Shown: in pieces, positions 56,500-64,000 of the stretch
Layout of the letters: each line of letters opens with the position of its first letter
Numbering within the stretch: position 1 is the stretch's first letter
Notes under the pieces: model-generated
The model's input: the letters and a program-made list of their open reading frames with translations, nothing else
Databases searched by the model: none
Told to the model about the DNA's origin: nothing
Program-made: the position numbers and the translations under genes
Assembly (NCBI RefSeq): GCF_001612945.1
Contig: NZ_BDBK01000002.1
Coordinates: 248,001-312,000, forward strand
Reading direction: 5' to 3'
DNA: 64,000 nt
Source of the DNA: Nocardia inohanensis NBRC 100128
Lineage (GTDB): Bacteria; Actinomycetota; Actinomycetes; Mycobacteriales; Mycobacteriaceae

Positions 56500-57678
56500 C
56501 TATCGCGGCACAGCTGGTTGGGAGAGTTCGTTTCCGGTCACGCCCGGGGGAGCGGTGGCGCCGTTGTCCGGCACATTCGGCCGCGGCGCATTGGCCGACC
56601 CACGCATCTGGATCGCCGGATTATTGGTGACGCAGTAGTTGTAGAGCCGCACCCGCTTGTCCACGGTCGCCTCGGTCGGCACCACCGGGATGGTGTCGTA
56701 TTCGCAGGTCGGCCGGGGCCACGGATCGACCAGGGTGTTGTACCCGCCGTCGTGCGCCGGAATGCCGAGCGCCTCGGAGCCGACCCGTAGCGCGGGGAAC
56801 AGCGCGGCGATGGCGGGCGCCCGCAGCTTCGCCGCCTTGGTGATGGCCACGAAGTTCGTCACCAGATCGGTGATGGGGTCCTGGGTTTCGCTCAGGAACC
56901 CGCTCAGCGTCGCCAGCTGCCCCGGCCCCTGGTTCAGCAGCTTGCGCAATTCCTGATCGGCGGCGGCGAATTGGTTGAACAGCGCGCTCCCCGCCCGCGT
57001 CAGCGTCCCCAGATCGGGTTGCGCGTGCGCGGTGGTACCGGCGATGACCTCGAGATTCGCGATGAGCTGCCGTGTCTGCGGCAGCAGATCGGTCAGCCCC
57101 GACATGGCCCGGCTGATCCCGGAAACCATATTGCGCAACCGATCCGGCCCACCTGCCAGGGCCTTGTCCAGCTCGTCGATGATCACATCGAGCCGGTCCG
57201 GATTCATCCCGCCGATGAAATCGCTGAGGTTGGCGAAGACCGACTGCATGCTCACCGGCACGCTGGTGGCGGCCCGCTCCACCACCGACCCGTCCCGCAG
57301 ATACGGCCCGCCGTCGGTATCGGGCCGGAAGTCCAGATACTGCTCCCCGGCCGCCGACAACCGCCCCACCGCTACCGTCCCGCCCACCGGAATCCTTGCC
57401 GCGTCGTCGATTTCGGCGATGGCGGCCACCCCGTCCCCGGACACCCGCACCTCGTCCACCCGCCCGATCCGGCTGCCCCGGAAGCTCACATCGTTCCCGG
57501 CGGCCAGCCCGCCCGATGCCGCCAGCTCCACGGTCACCCGATAGGTGTGCGGAATCGGGTTGAACCGCAACACGTATCCGCCGATATACCCGCTGCCGAT
57601 GATCAGCACCACGATCAGTCCCACATTCGCGACCGCGATGCGCTGCCGCACAATCCATTGCCACAGTGGCGAATTCAC
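56500..57678 (-). CDS. mceF: Mce protein F
   Basis: A 392-residue substrate-binding subunit of the Mce lipid importer. The N-terminal membrane anchor is VANVGLIVVLIIGSGYIGGY. The MlaD/Mce domain follows (YRVTVELAASGGLAAGNDVS, FRGSRIGRVDEVRVSGDG). A long helical region then forms the periplasm-spanning tunnel, ending in a disordered Pro/Asn-rich tail. It is the sixth mce gene in order, and its start overlaps the mceE stop by 4 bp (ATGA). Members of this position usually close the hexameric A-F assembly. The imported lipid is unknown. Confidence 0.9.
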   Translation of the reverse strand: MNSPLWQWIVRQRIAVANVGLIVVLIIGSGYIGGYVLRFNPIPHTYRVTVELAASGGLAAGNDVSFRGSRIGRVDEVRVSGDGVAAIAEIDDAARIPVGGTVAVGRLSAAGEQYLDFRPDTDGGPYLRDGSVVERAATSVPVSMQSVFANLSDFIGGMNPDRLDVIIDELDKALAGGPDRLRNMVSGISRAMSGLTDLLPQTRQLIANLEVIAGTTAHAQPDLGTLTRAGSALFNQFAAADQELRKLLNQGPGQLATLSGFLSETQDPITDLVTNFVAITKAAKLRAPAIAALFPALRVGSEALGIPAHDGGYNTLVDPWPRPTCEYDTIPVVPTEATVDKRVRLYNYCVTNNPAIQMRGSANAPRPNVPDNGATAPPGVTGNELSQPAVPR

Positions 57679-58826
57679 CGTTCACCGCCTTGCTCCGGGC
57701 CGCCCGGCGCGGCCGGTGCCGTACCGCCGGGTTGCTGCGGCGGGCTGGTGAGCCGCCCGAACACCTTCTCCAGCACCTGGGTGAGGCTGCCGATGAACTG
57801 CCCCGCATCCCCGACCTCGGGCCATCGGCTGCCGCCGGGGTCGGTGAGCGCGCCCACGCTCAGGTACGACACCGTCGCCGCGACGGCCAGCGCCGGCCCC
57901 TTCAGACTCGCCATCAGCGACGGATAGATGGTGTGCAGCCCGGTCAGCGCCCCCGTCAGGTTGTCGCCCATCTGCGAGAACCCGGACATGAGCGCCTGAA
58001 TGCTGCCGAACAGGCTGACGAATTCGGTGCCCGTGGTGTCGCTGAAGTCTCCGAGCGCGCTCATGGTGGTGGAGACCTTGGTCAGCAGATCCACGATCTG
58101 CTGATTGTTATCGTTGAACAGCCCGATGAGCGCCGGAAAGGTATCGGCGGCGGTGCCGAGCTCGGCCTTGCGCCGCGCCAATTCCCCGGCCAGCGTGTTC
58201 ATGCCGCCCAGCATCCGGTCGATGTCACCGGTGCGCTGGTTCAAAGCCGCTATGACACCGGTCATTTCGGTGATCAGGTGTTGTAGCTCCGGCGCGCGCC
58301 CCGCGAACATGGAGTCCATCTCCGAGGTGATCCGCGCCGCCTGATTGATCCCGCCGCCGTTGATCAGCAGCGAGATCGACATCATGAGCTGTTCCACCGA
58401 CGCCCCCGCCGAGGTCCTGTCGGTGCCGAGCGTGTCGCCTTCGCGCAACTCCGCGCCGGCCTCCTGCGTGGCCGGCAGCGTCATGGCCACGAACATGTCG
58501 CCCAGCGGCGTCCCCTGCCGCAGCTCCGCGGTGGTGCCGTGCGGCAGCCGAATATCCTCGCGGATGAGCATTTCCACGTCGGCGATGAAGTTGGTGGTCT
58601 TGATCCCGGTCACCACGCCGATATCGGTCCCGCCGATCTTCACGTGCGCCCGATCCGGCAGGTTCAGCGCATCGGTGAAGGAGGCGTGAATGGTGTACCC
58701 CGGCCCGCCGATGCCCGGCTTGGGCATGGGCATGTTCGACACCGTGACCGAACAGCTGGTCGCCCCGGTGAGCGCGGCGGCTGTCACCAGCGCCGCCATC
58801 GCGAAAGTCCGTGTGCTCCTGCTCAT
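57675..58826 (-). CDS. mceE: Mce protein E, lipoprotein type
   Basis: A 383-residue Mce subunit with a lipoprotein-like signal peptide (TFAMAALVTAAALTGATSC), matching the LprK-type E subunits of mycobacterial mce operons. The Mce domain is YTIHASFTDALNLPDRAHVK followed by IGGTDIGVVTGIKTTNFIAD, and a helical needle region follows. The C-terminus is Pro/Gly-rich. The ATG at 58826 overlaps the mceD stop (ATGA); an upstream extension has no support. With the other subunits it should bind and channel lipid across the envelope. Confidence 0.9.
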   Translation of the reverse strand: MSRSTRTFAMAALVTAAALTGATSCSVTVSNMPMPKPGIGGPGYTIHASFTDALNLPDRAHVKIGGTDIGVVTGIKTTNFIADVEMLIREDIRLPHGTTAELRQGTPLGDMFVAMTLPATQEAGAELREGDTLGTDRTSAGASVEQLMMSISLLINGGGINQAARITSEMDSMFAGRAPELQHLITEMTGVIAALNQRTGDIDRMLGGMNTLAGELARRKAELGTAADTFPALIGLFNDNNQQIVDLLTKVSTTMSALGDFSDTTGTEFVSLFGSIQALMSGFSQMGDNLTGALTGLHTIYPSLMASLKGPALAVAATVSYLSVGALTDPGGSRWPEVGDAGQFIGSLTQVLEKVFGRLTSPPQQPGGTAPAAPGGPEQGGER

Positions 58827-59932
58827 TTCGTCCCCGTGATTCCCAGCAGCGCCGCCGTCAGCCCGAAATCGGGTCCGAAGTCGGCGATCTTCCCGGTCCG
58901 GCACCCGTCCAGCCGCAACTGAATCCGCTCGCAGAACAGCGCGAGCGCTTCGCCGTCGAGCACGCTCTTGTCCAGCAACCCGTGCAGCCGCAGCGCCTGT
59001 TCTTCCCGGCTGGTGGCATTGGACAGGTTCTGGAACATGAGCGGCCCGACATCCACGATCTCGGTGAGCCCTCTGGCATTGGCCCGCATCTGATTGCTGA
59101 TCGCCACGAACCGGGTCAGCGCGCCCGCCAGCTGATCCTTGTTCTCGCCCACCAGCGTCGCGGTATTGGTGACGAAGTCGTCGAGCTGGGTCAGCACCGC
59201 CTGCAACCCCGGCGCCTGCTCACCCATCAGGTTCACCAGCTCGGTGAGCCGCCCGCTGAAGTCCCGCACCGTCTGGTCGTTACCGGCGATGATCTGGGTG
59301 ATCTCGTTCAATTTGATGATGGTGTTGGCGATCTGGTCCTTGTTGGCGAGGGTCACCTCGAACGCCGACGACAGCGAGTCCAAGGTCTCTCGCAGCCGGT
59401 CACCGTTCCCGTTCAACAGCGGGAACAGCACCCGGCTGGCCATCGGCCCGGTGTCGTTGTCCCCCTTCAACGCCGCCCCGAGCTGATCGAAATTCGCCAG
59501 AATCCGATCCAGCTCCACCGGAACCCTGGTGCGCTGCAACGGAATATGCGAATTCGGCGCAAGGGTGTCGCCCTGCCCGCTGTAGGCCGGCGCGAGCTCC
59601 ACGTGCCGGTTGGTGATCAACTGCGGATTCACCAGCGCCGCGATGGCATCGGCCGGTATTCGTACCTCCCGATCCACCGACATCACGACCTCGACGTAAC
59701 TGCCTCTGGGCGTGACGGATTCGACGGTCCCCACCGGGACCCCCAGCACATCCACCTCATTGCCCGCGTACAGTCCCGCCACATTCTCGAAGTCGGCGCT
59801 GATCCGCATCCGATCCCCGAGATACTGCTCCGGCAATGCGGTCAGGCTGCCCGGCAACAGCGAGCACCCCGACCCGATGGTCGCCACGCAGCACAGCGCC
59901 GCCATCTTCGCCAGTGCGCGAATCCTGTTCAT
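58823..59932 (-). CDS. mceD: Mce protein D, with lipobox-like signal
   Basis: A 369-residue Mce subunit. The start MNRIRALAKMAALCCVATIG at 59932 overlaps the mceC stop (ATGA). The signal ends in GSGC, a weak lipobox, so it too may be lipidated. The Mce domain is RISADFENVAGLYAGNEVDV followed by LGVPVGTVESVTPRGSYVEV, and a long coiled helical segment follows. It is fourth in operon order, hence D. Two successive cysteine-anchored subunits (D and E) are worth noting. Confidence 0.88.
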   Translation of the reverse strand: MNRIRALAKMAALCCVATIGSGCSLLPGSLTALPEQYLGDRMRISADFENVAGLYAGNEVDVLGVPVGTVESVTPRGSYVEVVMSVDREVRIPADAIAALVNPQLITNRHVELAPAYSGQGDTLAPNSHIPLQRTRVPVELDRILANFDQLGAALKGDNDTGPMASRVLFPLLNGNGDRLRETLDSLSSAFEVTLANKDQIANTIIKLNEITQIIAGNDQTVRDFSGRLTELVNLMGEQAPGLQAVLTQLDDFVTNTATLVGENKDQLAGALTRFVAISNQMRANARGLTEIVDVGPLMFQNLSNATSREEQALRLHGLLDKSVLDGEALALFCERIQLRLDGCRTGKIADFGPDFGLTAALLGITGTK

Positions 59933-60912
59933 TGGCACCCCTTTACGGCCTGCGCGAAGCAGAGCCAGTTGTCCGGGAAGATCCACGGCGCGTACACCTC
60001 GCCGTAGGGGCCGTTGCCCAGCACGTTGTTGAACTGGCGCAGGGTGACCGGCATGATCTCGTAGAGGCGGGACAGGTTGTCGTTGTTCTTGGTCAGCCCC
60101 TCGGACATGGTGTTGAGGTCGCCGATCAAGGGCGCGAGCTGACCCTGGTTCTCCAAGCCCATCTCCTGCAACAGCCGCGAGAGCGAGGCCACGTTGTCGA
60201 GCAATTGCCGCAGCAGGGTCTGGCGTTGCTGCACCGCACTGCCGATCGCCTCACCGCGGGTGAGCAGCAGCAGTACGCCGTTCTGATTGTCGGCGGCCAG
60301 CTGCGCCACCGTATCCATGCCTTTGAGCAGCGAGTCCACCTCGTCACGCCGCTCATTGATGACCTTGGCCAGCGCGCCCACGCTGTCCAGGGCCTGCACC
60401 GCGAGTTCGGGGGAGTCGCCCATCTGCTTGTTCACCAGATCCAGCGCCTGCCGCAGCTTCTGCGCATCGATCCGCTCGATGTGCTCGAAGGACGACTTGT
60501 ACTTCGGGTCCTGCACCACCTTGCCCAGGTTGTAGGGCACGGTGGTGTTCTCGATCTTGATCTTGTCCCCCGGCAGTCCCTTGCCGTCCCCCGGCGTGAG
60601 ATCCACGTGCAAGCGACCCAGAATGGTGGACATCTTGATGGCCGCCTTGGCATCCGGCCCCAGGCGCAGATCCTTGCGCACCTTCAGATCCACCCGCACC
60701 TTGTCCCCGGCCAGCTTGACCGCCGACACCGTGCCGACCTCGATGCCGGAGACGTCCACCGTTGCGCCGGAACGTAATCCGGCTGCCTGCGCGAACTCCA
60801 CCTGAACGGTTTTCGACCCCAGCTGGGCCTGCTTGATGGTGGTGGAGCCCACCAGCAGCAGCACCACGAAGCCCGCCGCGAGTACACCCACCCGTAGATA
60901 CCGATTCCTCAT
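59929..60912 (-). CDS. mceC: Mce protein C
   Basis: A 327-residue Mce subunit with a single N-terminal membrane anchor (VGVLAAGFVVLLLVGSTTIK). The Mce domain contains VQVEFAQAAGLRSGATVDVS and GIEVGTVSAVKLAGDKVRVD, and a helical region follows. It ends in a two-cysteine tail (NWLCFAQAVKGCQ) typical of several Mce proteins. The ATG at 60912 overlaps the mceB stop. It is one of six related subunits that together form the lipid-conducting periplasmic needle. Confidence 0.9.
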   Translation of the reverse strand: MRNRYLRVGVLAAGFVVLLLVGSTTIKQAQLGSKTVQVEFAQAAGLRSGATVDVSGIEVGTVSAVKLAGDKVRVDLKVRKDLRLGPDAKAAIKMSTILGRLHVDLTPGDGKGLPGDKIKIENTTVPYNLGKVVQDPKYKSSFEHIERIDAQKLRQALDLVNKQMGDSPELAVQALDSVGALAKVINERRDEVDSLLKGMDTVAQLAADNQNGVLLLLTRGEAIGSAVQQRQTLLRQLLDNVASLSRLLQEMGLENQGQLAPLIGDLNTMSEGLTKNNDNLSRLYEIMPVTLRQFNNVLGNGPYGEVYAPWIFPDNWLCFAQAVKGCQ

Positions 60913-61931
60913 CGGCACACCTCCGATTGCGCCGGGCCGCCCACCTGCGAGAACACTCCCGGCGGCAGGGCCACACCCCACAGCGAGACGTCCAGCCGGC
61001 AGATGTAGGCATTGCCGTAGGTCCCGTAACTGCTGAACCGCGCGATGCCGTTCAGCACATCGGGCAGTTCGATCGCCGCCTGATCCAGCGAAGCGCCGTT
61101 CAGCAGCAGTAGGGCGATTCCCGCCGTCGCGTCGTTCTGCGCCTGGGCCACACCGGGTTTCACCTGCGCGATAATGTTCACCAGCGAATCCGTGGCGGTG
61201 GCGACGTGCGTGACCGCGCCTTTGAGGGCATCGCCCTGCGCGTACAGCGCCTCGGTCAGCGAACGTGCCTGCGTGATAAGCGTTTCCAGCTCACCACTGC
61301 GATTGGCCAGCCCGGCGATCACGCTGCTCAGATTGCCGACCACATCCCCGAGGATCTGATCCCGCTGTCCGAACGTCCCGGCCAGTTGCGCCGCCTGCGT
61401 GATCAGCGCGCTCAGCGACACCCCGTTGCCCTGCAACGCCTGAATCAGCGTCTCCGACAACGAGTTCACCTGATCCGGCTGCAACACGCTGAACAGCGGC
61501 TCGAACCCGGACAGCAGCGCCGACACGTCGAACGACGGCTCGGTGTGCTCGAACGGGATCTCCCCGCCCGCCGCCAGCGTCTGCCCGGCGTCCTTGCCCG
61601 GCATCAGCGCCACATACCGCTGCCCGATCAGATTCTGATACCGCACCAGCGCTTTGGTCGTGGTGGTCAGATGCTGATCGGCCTCGATCCGGAAGTCCAC
61701 CCGGGCCCGGTAGTCGTCGGTGAAGTCGATCTTGTCGACCCGCCCGACCCGCACCCCCGCCATCCGGATGTCGTCCCCGACTCGCAATCCGAGCACGTCG
61801 GAGAAGACCGCCGAATAGGTGTCCGTCCGTCCCGGCACCGACCGTTGCAGCGTCGACCAGATGGTGTACGTCAGCAGCACCGCGATCACCGCGAACAACC
61901 CGAAGCCCGCCAGGGCCTTTCCCGATCTCAA
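60909..61931 (-). CDS. mceB: Mce protein B (TTG start)
   Basis: A 340-residue Mce subunit with N-terminal anchor ALAGFGLFAVIAVLLTYTIW. The Mce domain is YSAVFSDVLGLRVGDDIRMA followed by GVRVGRVDKIDFTDDYRARV. The C-terminus has NAYICRLDVSLWG and SEVCR cysteines. I place the start at a TTG (61931) that overlaps the mceA stop as TTGA, because every other junction in this operon overlaps by 4 bp in the same way and GGTGGGGGTGG precedes it. An upstream ATG would add 34 residues inside mceA with no support. Confidence 0.88.
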   Translation of the reverse strand: MRSGKALAGFGLFAVIAVLLTYTIWSTLQRSVPGRTDTYSAVFSDVLGLRVGDDIRMAGVRVGRVDKIDFTDDYRARVDFRIEADQHLTTTTKALVRYQNLIGQRYVALMPGKDAGQTLAAGGEIPFEHTEPSFDVSALLSGFEPLFSVLQPDQVNSLSETLIQALQGNGVSLSALITQAAQLAGTFGQRDQILGDVVGNLSSVIAGLANRSGELETLITQARSLTEALYAQGDALKGAVTHVATATDSLVNIIAQVKPGVAQAQNDATAGIALLLLNGASLDQAAIELPDVLNGIARFSSYGTYGNAYICRLDVSLWGVALPPGVFSQVGGPAQSEVCR

Positions 61932-62992
61932 TTGCCACCCCCACCGCAGCGCGGCCCGGCCAGTTCGCCGTAGTGCGGGCAGTCCGCGGCCGTGTACTGC
62001 TGGAACGGCGTGAAGGACACGTTCATGCGCCACACCATCTGGTTGTGCGGCCCGAATCCGAACGCGCCCTGCAAGCGTTGCAGCGCGGTGTTCAGGTTGG
62101 CCGCCGTGTACGGAATCGCCTGCGGATCCTTGGCGAGGCCGGCGAACAGTTCGTCCAAGCCCGCGACCAGGTACTTGCCGGAATCGGGATTGCGCGCGAA
62201 GAGCGCGTTCACCGAATCCACCGCCCCCGAACCGCCGGTGAGCAGGGCGACCAGTTCGGTGCGCCGCTCGGTCAGGGTCCGCGCGGTGGTCACCGAATCC
62301 GACAGCACATCCACCAGCTGCGGCGCGGATCGGCTGAGCGCGGTGGCCGCCTGCCCCAGATCGCCCAGCAGGCCGCCGATCCCGGGTATCGCATGCACCT
62401 CGGTCAGCCAGGTGTTCAACCGCTCGATGGTGGACCCCGGCACCCGCGACTGCGGATCCAGCGCCGCCGCGAAGGTCCCCAGCACCCGCCCCAGCTTCTC
62501 GGGCTGAATATTGTCGATCACCCGGCGCAGCACGTTCAGTGTGGTCTGCAACTGCACGGTCGCGGCGCTGGTGTCCTCCGGAATGGTCGCGCCCGCGCGC
62601 AGGGTGGTGCGGGCCGGCGTGGTGTCCACCAGCTCGACCGCGGTGACACCGAAGATATTGTTCGGAATCACCCGCGCGGCCACCGTGTCCGGAATCATCG
62701 CCGCCACACCGGGTTTCAAGGCGATGGCCGCCTCCTGCCGCTCACCCTTGGCGACGACCGCGACCTCCTCCACCCGGCCCACCACCATGCCCCGGAACTT
62801 CACGTCCGCCCGCGCGGGCAGCCCGTCCCCGGTACTGGTGAGCACCGCGGTGACCGGCACCTTGTCTTCGAAGCGCCCGTTGTAGCGCAGCGCCAGCAGA
62901 TACAGCAGCAGCGCCACCGCGCTGATCATGGCCAGCCCGGCCAGGGTCAATTGCCGCGCGGTCGCCCCGCGCCCGTTCGGATCGAGAATCAT
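61928..62992 (-). CDS. mceA: Mce protein A
   Basis: A 354-residue Mce subunit, first of the mce genes and directly behind the permease yrbEB (5-bp gap). It has an anchor QLTLAGLAMISAVALLLYLL, the Mce domain (VPVTAVLTSTGDGLPARADV, KFRGMVVGRVEEVAVVAKGE), a helical region and a Gly/Cys tail (CPHYGELAGPRCGGGGN). MceA proteins in pathogenic relatives were first described as invasion factors, but the family's established role is lipid import. The start MILDPNGRG at 62992 gives the normal N-terminus. Confidence 0.9.
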   Translation of the reverse strand: MILDPNGRGATARQLTLAGLAMISAVALLLYLLALRYNGRFEDKVPVTAVLTSTGDGLPARADVKFRGMVVGRVEEVAVVAKGERQEAAIALKPGVAAMIPDTVAARVIPNNIFGVTAVELVDTTPARTTLRAGATIPEDTSAATVQLQTTLNVLRRVIDNIQPEKLGRVLGTFAAALDPQSRVPGSTIERLNTWLTEVHAIPGIGGLLGDLGQAATALSRSAPQLVDVLSDSVTTARTLTERRTELVALLTGGSGAVDSVNALFARNPDSGKYLVAGLDELFAGLAKDPQAIPYTAANLNTALQRLQGAFGFGPHNQMVWRMNVSFTPFQQYTAADCPHYGELAGPRCGGGGN

Positions 62993-62997
62993 CGCGC

Positions 62998-63861
62998 CTA
63001 CCCCGAGATCCGGAAGCCGGGGTCGATGCCCCAAATGGCAAGGGTCATGCAGAGATTGGTGAAGACCATGACGACGATGACCATCTTGATGGCCCGCCCC
63101 GCCGCCACCCCCACGCCTTCGGGCCCGCCGGTGGCGACATAGCCGTAGTAGCACTGGATGAACGTCGAGATCATCACGAACAACATGACCTTCAGCAGTG
63201 ACCAGAACACGTCCGGCCCCAGCAGGAATTGGAAGAAGTAGTGGTCGTAGGTGCCGGCCGTGGTCCCGCCGAGCAGCAGCACCGACAGCTTGGTGGCCAG
63301 GTACGCCACCGCCAGCCCCACGCTGTAGAGCGGCACGATGGTCAGCGTCGCCGCGATCATCCGGGTGCTCACCAGGTACGGAAGCGGCCGGATGGCAATG
63401 GATTCCAGCGCGTCGATCTCCTCGGAGATGCGCATGGACCCCAGCTGCGCGGTGAACCGGCAGCCGGCCTGAATGGCGAAGGCCAGCGTGGCGATGATCG
63501 GCGCGAGCTCCCGCGTGGTCGCGAACCCCGAGATGGCCCCGGTGAGCGGGCTCATGGTGAGCAGGTTCAACGCCGTGAAGGACTCCATCCCCACGGTGAT
63601 CCCGCCGAACCCGCAGAGCGCGACCACCACGCCGATGGTGCCGCCGCCCACGATGAGCGAGCCGTTGCCCCAGCCGACATCCGCGGTCAGCCGCAGCACC
63701 TCCTTGCGATAGTGCTTCAGCACGAACGGGATCGCGATGAGGGCCTGGAAGAACGTGATGGTCTGATGTCCCAGCCGCTGATTGGCCTGAACCGGGACCG
63801 CGATCGCATTGCTCACCACCCGAACGGGTTTCAGCGCGGGCGGGGTGTACGTGCTGCCCAT
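62998..63861 (-). CDS. yrbEB: YrbE-type MlaE family permease (YrbEB)
   Basis: A 287-residue integral membrane permease of the Mce transporter, equivalent to MlaE. About five to six hydrophobic segments are present. Conserved family stretches include GNGSLIVGGGTIGVVVALCG, ATTRELAPIIATLAFAIQAG, ISEEIDALESIAIRPLPYLV (the coupling-helix EEIDAL motif that contacts the ATPase) and the C-terminal GGPEGVGVAAGRA. The ATPase MceG is normally encoded elsewhere. It follows yrbEA with a 1-bp gap. Confidence 0.93.
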   Translation of the reverse strand: MGSTYTPPALKPVRVVSNAIAVPVQANQRLGHQTITFFQALIAIPFVLKHYRKEVLRLTADVGWGNGSLIVGGGTIGVVVALCGFGGITVGMESFTALNLLTMSPLTGAISGFATTRELAPIIATLAFAIQAGCRFTAQLGSMRISEEIDALESIAIRPLPYLVSTRMIAATLTIVPLYSVGLAVAYLATKLSVLLLGGTTAGTYDHYFFQFLLGPDVFWSLLKVMLFVMISTFIQCYYGYVATGGPEGVGVAAGRAIKMVIVVMVFTNLCMTLAIWGIDPGFRISG

Positions 63862-63862
63862 C

Positions 63863-64000
63863 TCAGATCACCTTCGTCGGGAACAGCGTGTTGTACAGCT
63901 GGGTGAGAATGATGTTGGTGGCGAAGAGCATGAGCGCCGAGGAGACCACCGCCGAGTTCACCGCATTGGCCACCCCGCCCGGCCCGCCGTGCGCGTGTAA
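63863..64000 (-). CDS. yrbEA: YrbE-type permease YrbEA, C-terminal end (rest outside window)
   Basis: Only the last 45 residues are inside the window; the frame is open to the edge. The visible segment GGPGGVANAVNSAVVSSALM continues into a membrane helix and the tail LTQLYNTLFPTKVI. It matches the C-terminal end of MlaE/YrbE permeases (compare GGPEGVGVAAGRAI in the next gene). Its position directly upstream of yrbEB identifies it as the first permease of the mce operon. Confidence 0.85.
   Translation of the reverse strand, partial: LHAHGGPGGVANAVNSAVVSSALMLFATNIILTQLYNTLFPTKVI

Overview
The window is a high-GC actinobacterial chromosome segment. It most resembles a mycolic-acid-containing member of the Mycobacteriales, and Nocardia is my best guess. 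Supporting signs are an mce lipid-import operon with a tandem-TetR (Mce3R-like) regulator, a KshB-type ketosteroid hydroxylase reductase carrying a KstR-type operator, an MftF-type mycofactocin glycosyltransferase, and an SPW-repeat membrane protein. The genus is inferred from gene content and no search was run.

Layout. 1-2.4 kb: end of fusA and complete tuf, closed by a hairpin terminator. 2.4-16.6 kb: mixed housekeeping and regulatory genes: a Glu/Asp racemase homologue, a DUF1330 protein, a flavin-dependent ferredoxin reductase divergent from an SPW-protein/TetR pair with a candidate shared operator, a repeat-rich protein of unknown function followed by a free-standing copy of its C-terminal domain, a DUF3761 lipoprotein, an AlkD-like protein, a secreted lytic transglycosylase, kshB, a TetR regulator, mftF and a GAF-domain regulator. 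16.6-48.5 kb: one large + strand biosynthetic operon. It has a structured 5' leader, two giant NRPS genes (3844 and 6371 aa), an MbtH gene, then three tiny tandem ORFs (30, 38 and 34 codons) that look like paralogous microproteins and end at a strong hairpin. 48.5-54.4 kb: a Tat-exported flavoprotein, an AfsR/SARP-like BTAD-ATPase-TPR regulator and a small protein. 54.5-64 kb (minus strand): the end of yrbEA, then yrbEB, mceA-F, an Mce-associated membrane protein and an Mce3R-like regulator.

The NRPS line reads C-A-T, C-A-T, C-A-T, C | A-T, C-A-T, C-A-T, C-A-T, C-A-T, C-A-T-TE. That is nine adenylation domains, nine condensation domains and one terminal thioesterase, with no epimerization or methyltransferase domain seen. 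An N-terminal C domain ahead of the first A domain suggests acyl-chain initiation, so the product is probably a (lipo)nonapeptide. Specificity codes read by eye predict Ser at positions 1 and 6, the same unassigned residue at positions 3 and 9, and possibly basic residues at 5 and 7. The protein boundary splits module 4 between C4 and A4, and both protein ends at the split carry homologous truncated A-domain-like segments, which could be an unusual docking pair.

The most novel element is the three-microprotein cassette directly behind mbtH. Each ORF has its own Shine-Dalgarno sequence, an amphipathic-looking helix and a G-S-S/G motif followed by a short, mostly Pro-containing tail. No function is assigned; a secreted or mycomembrane peptide, an NRPS accessory peptide or a signalling peptide are all possible.
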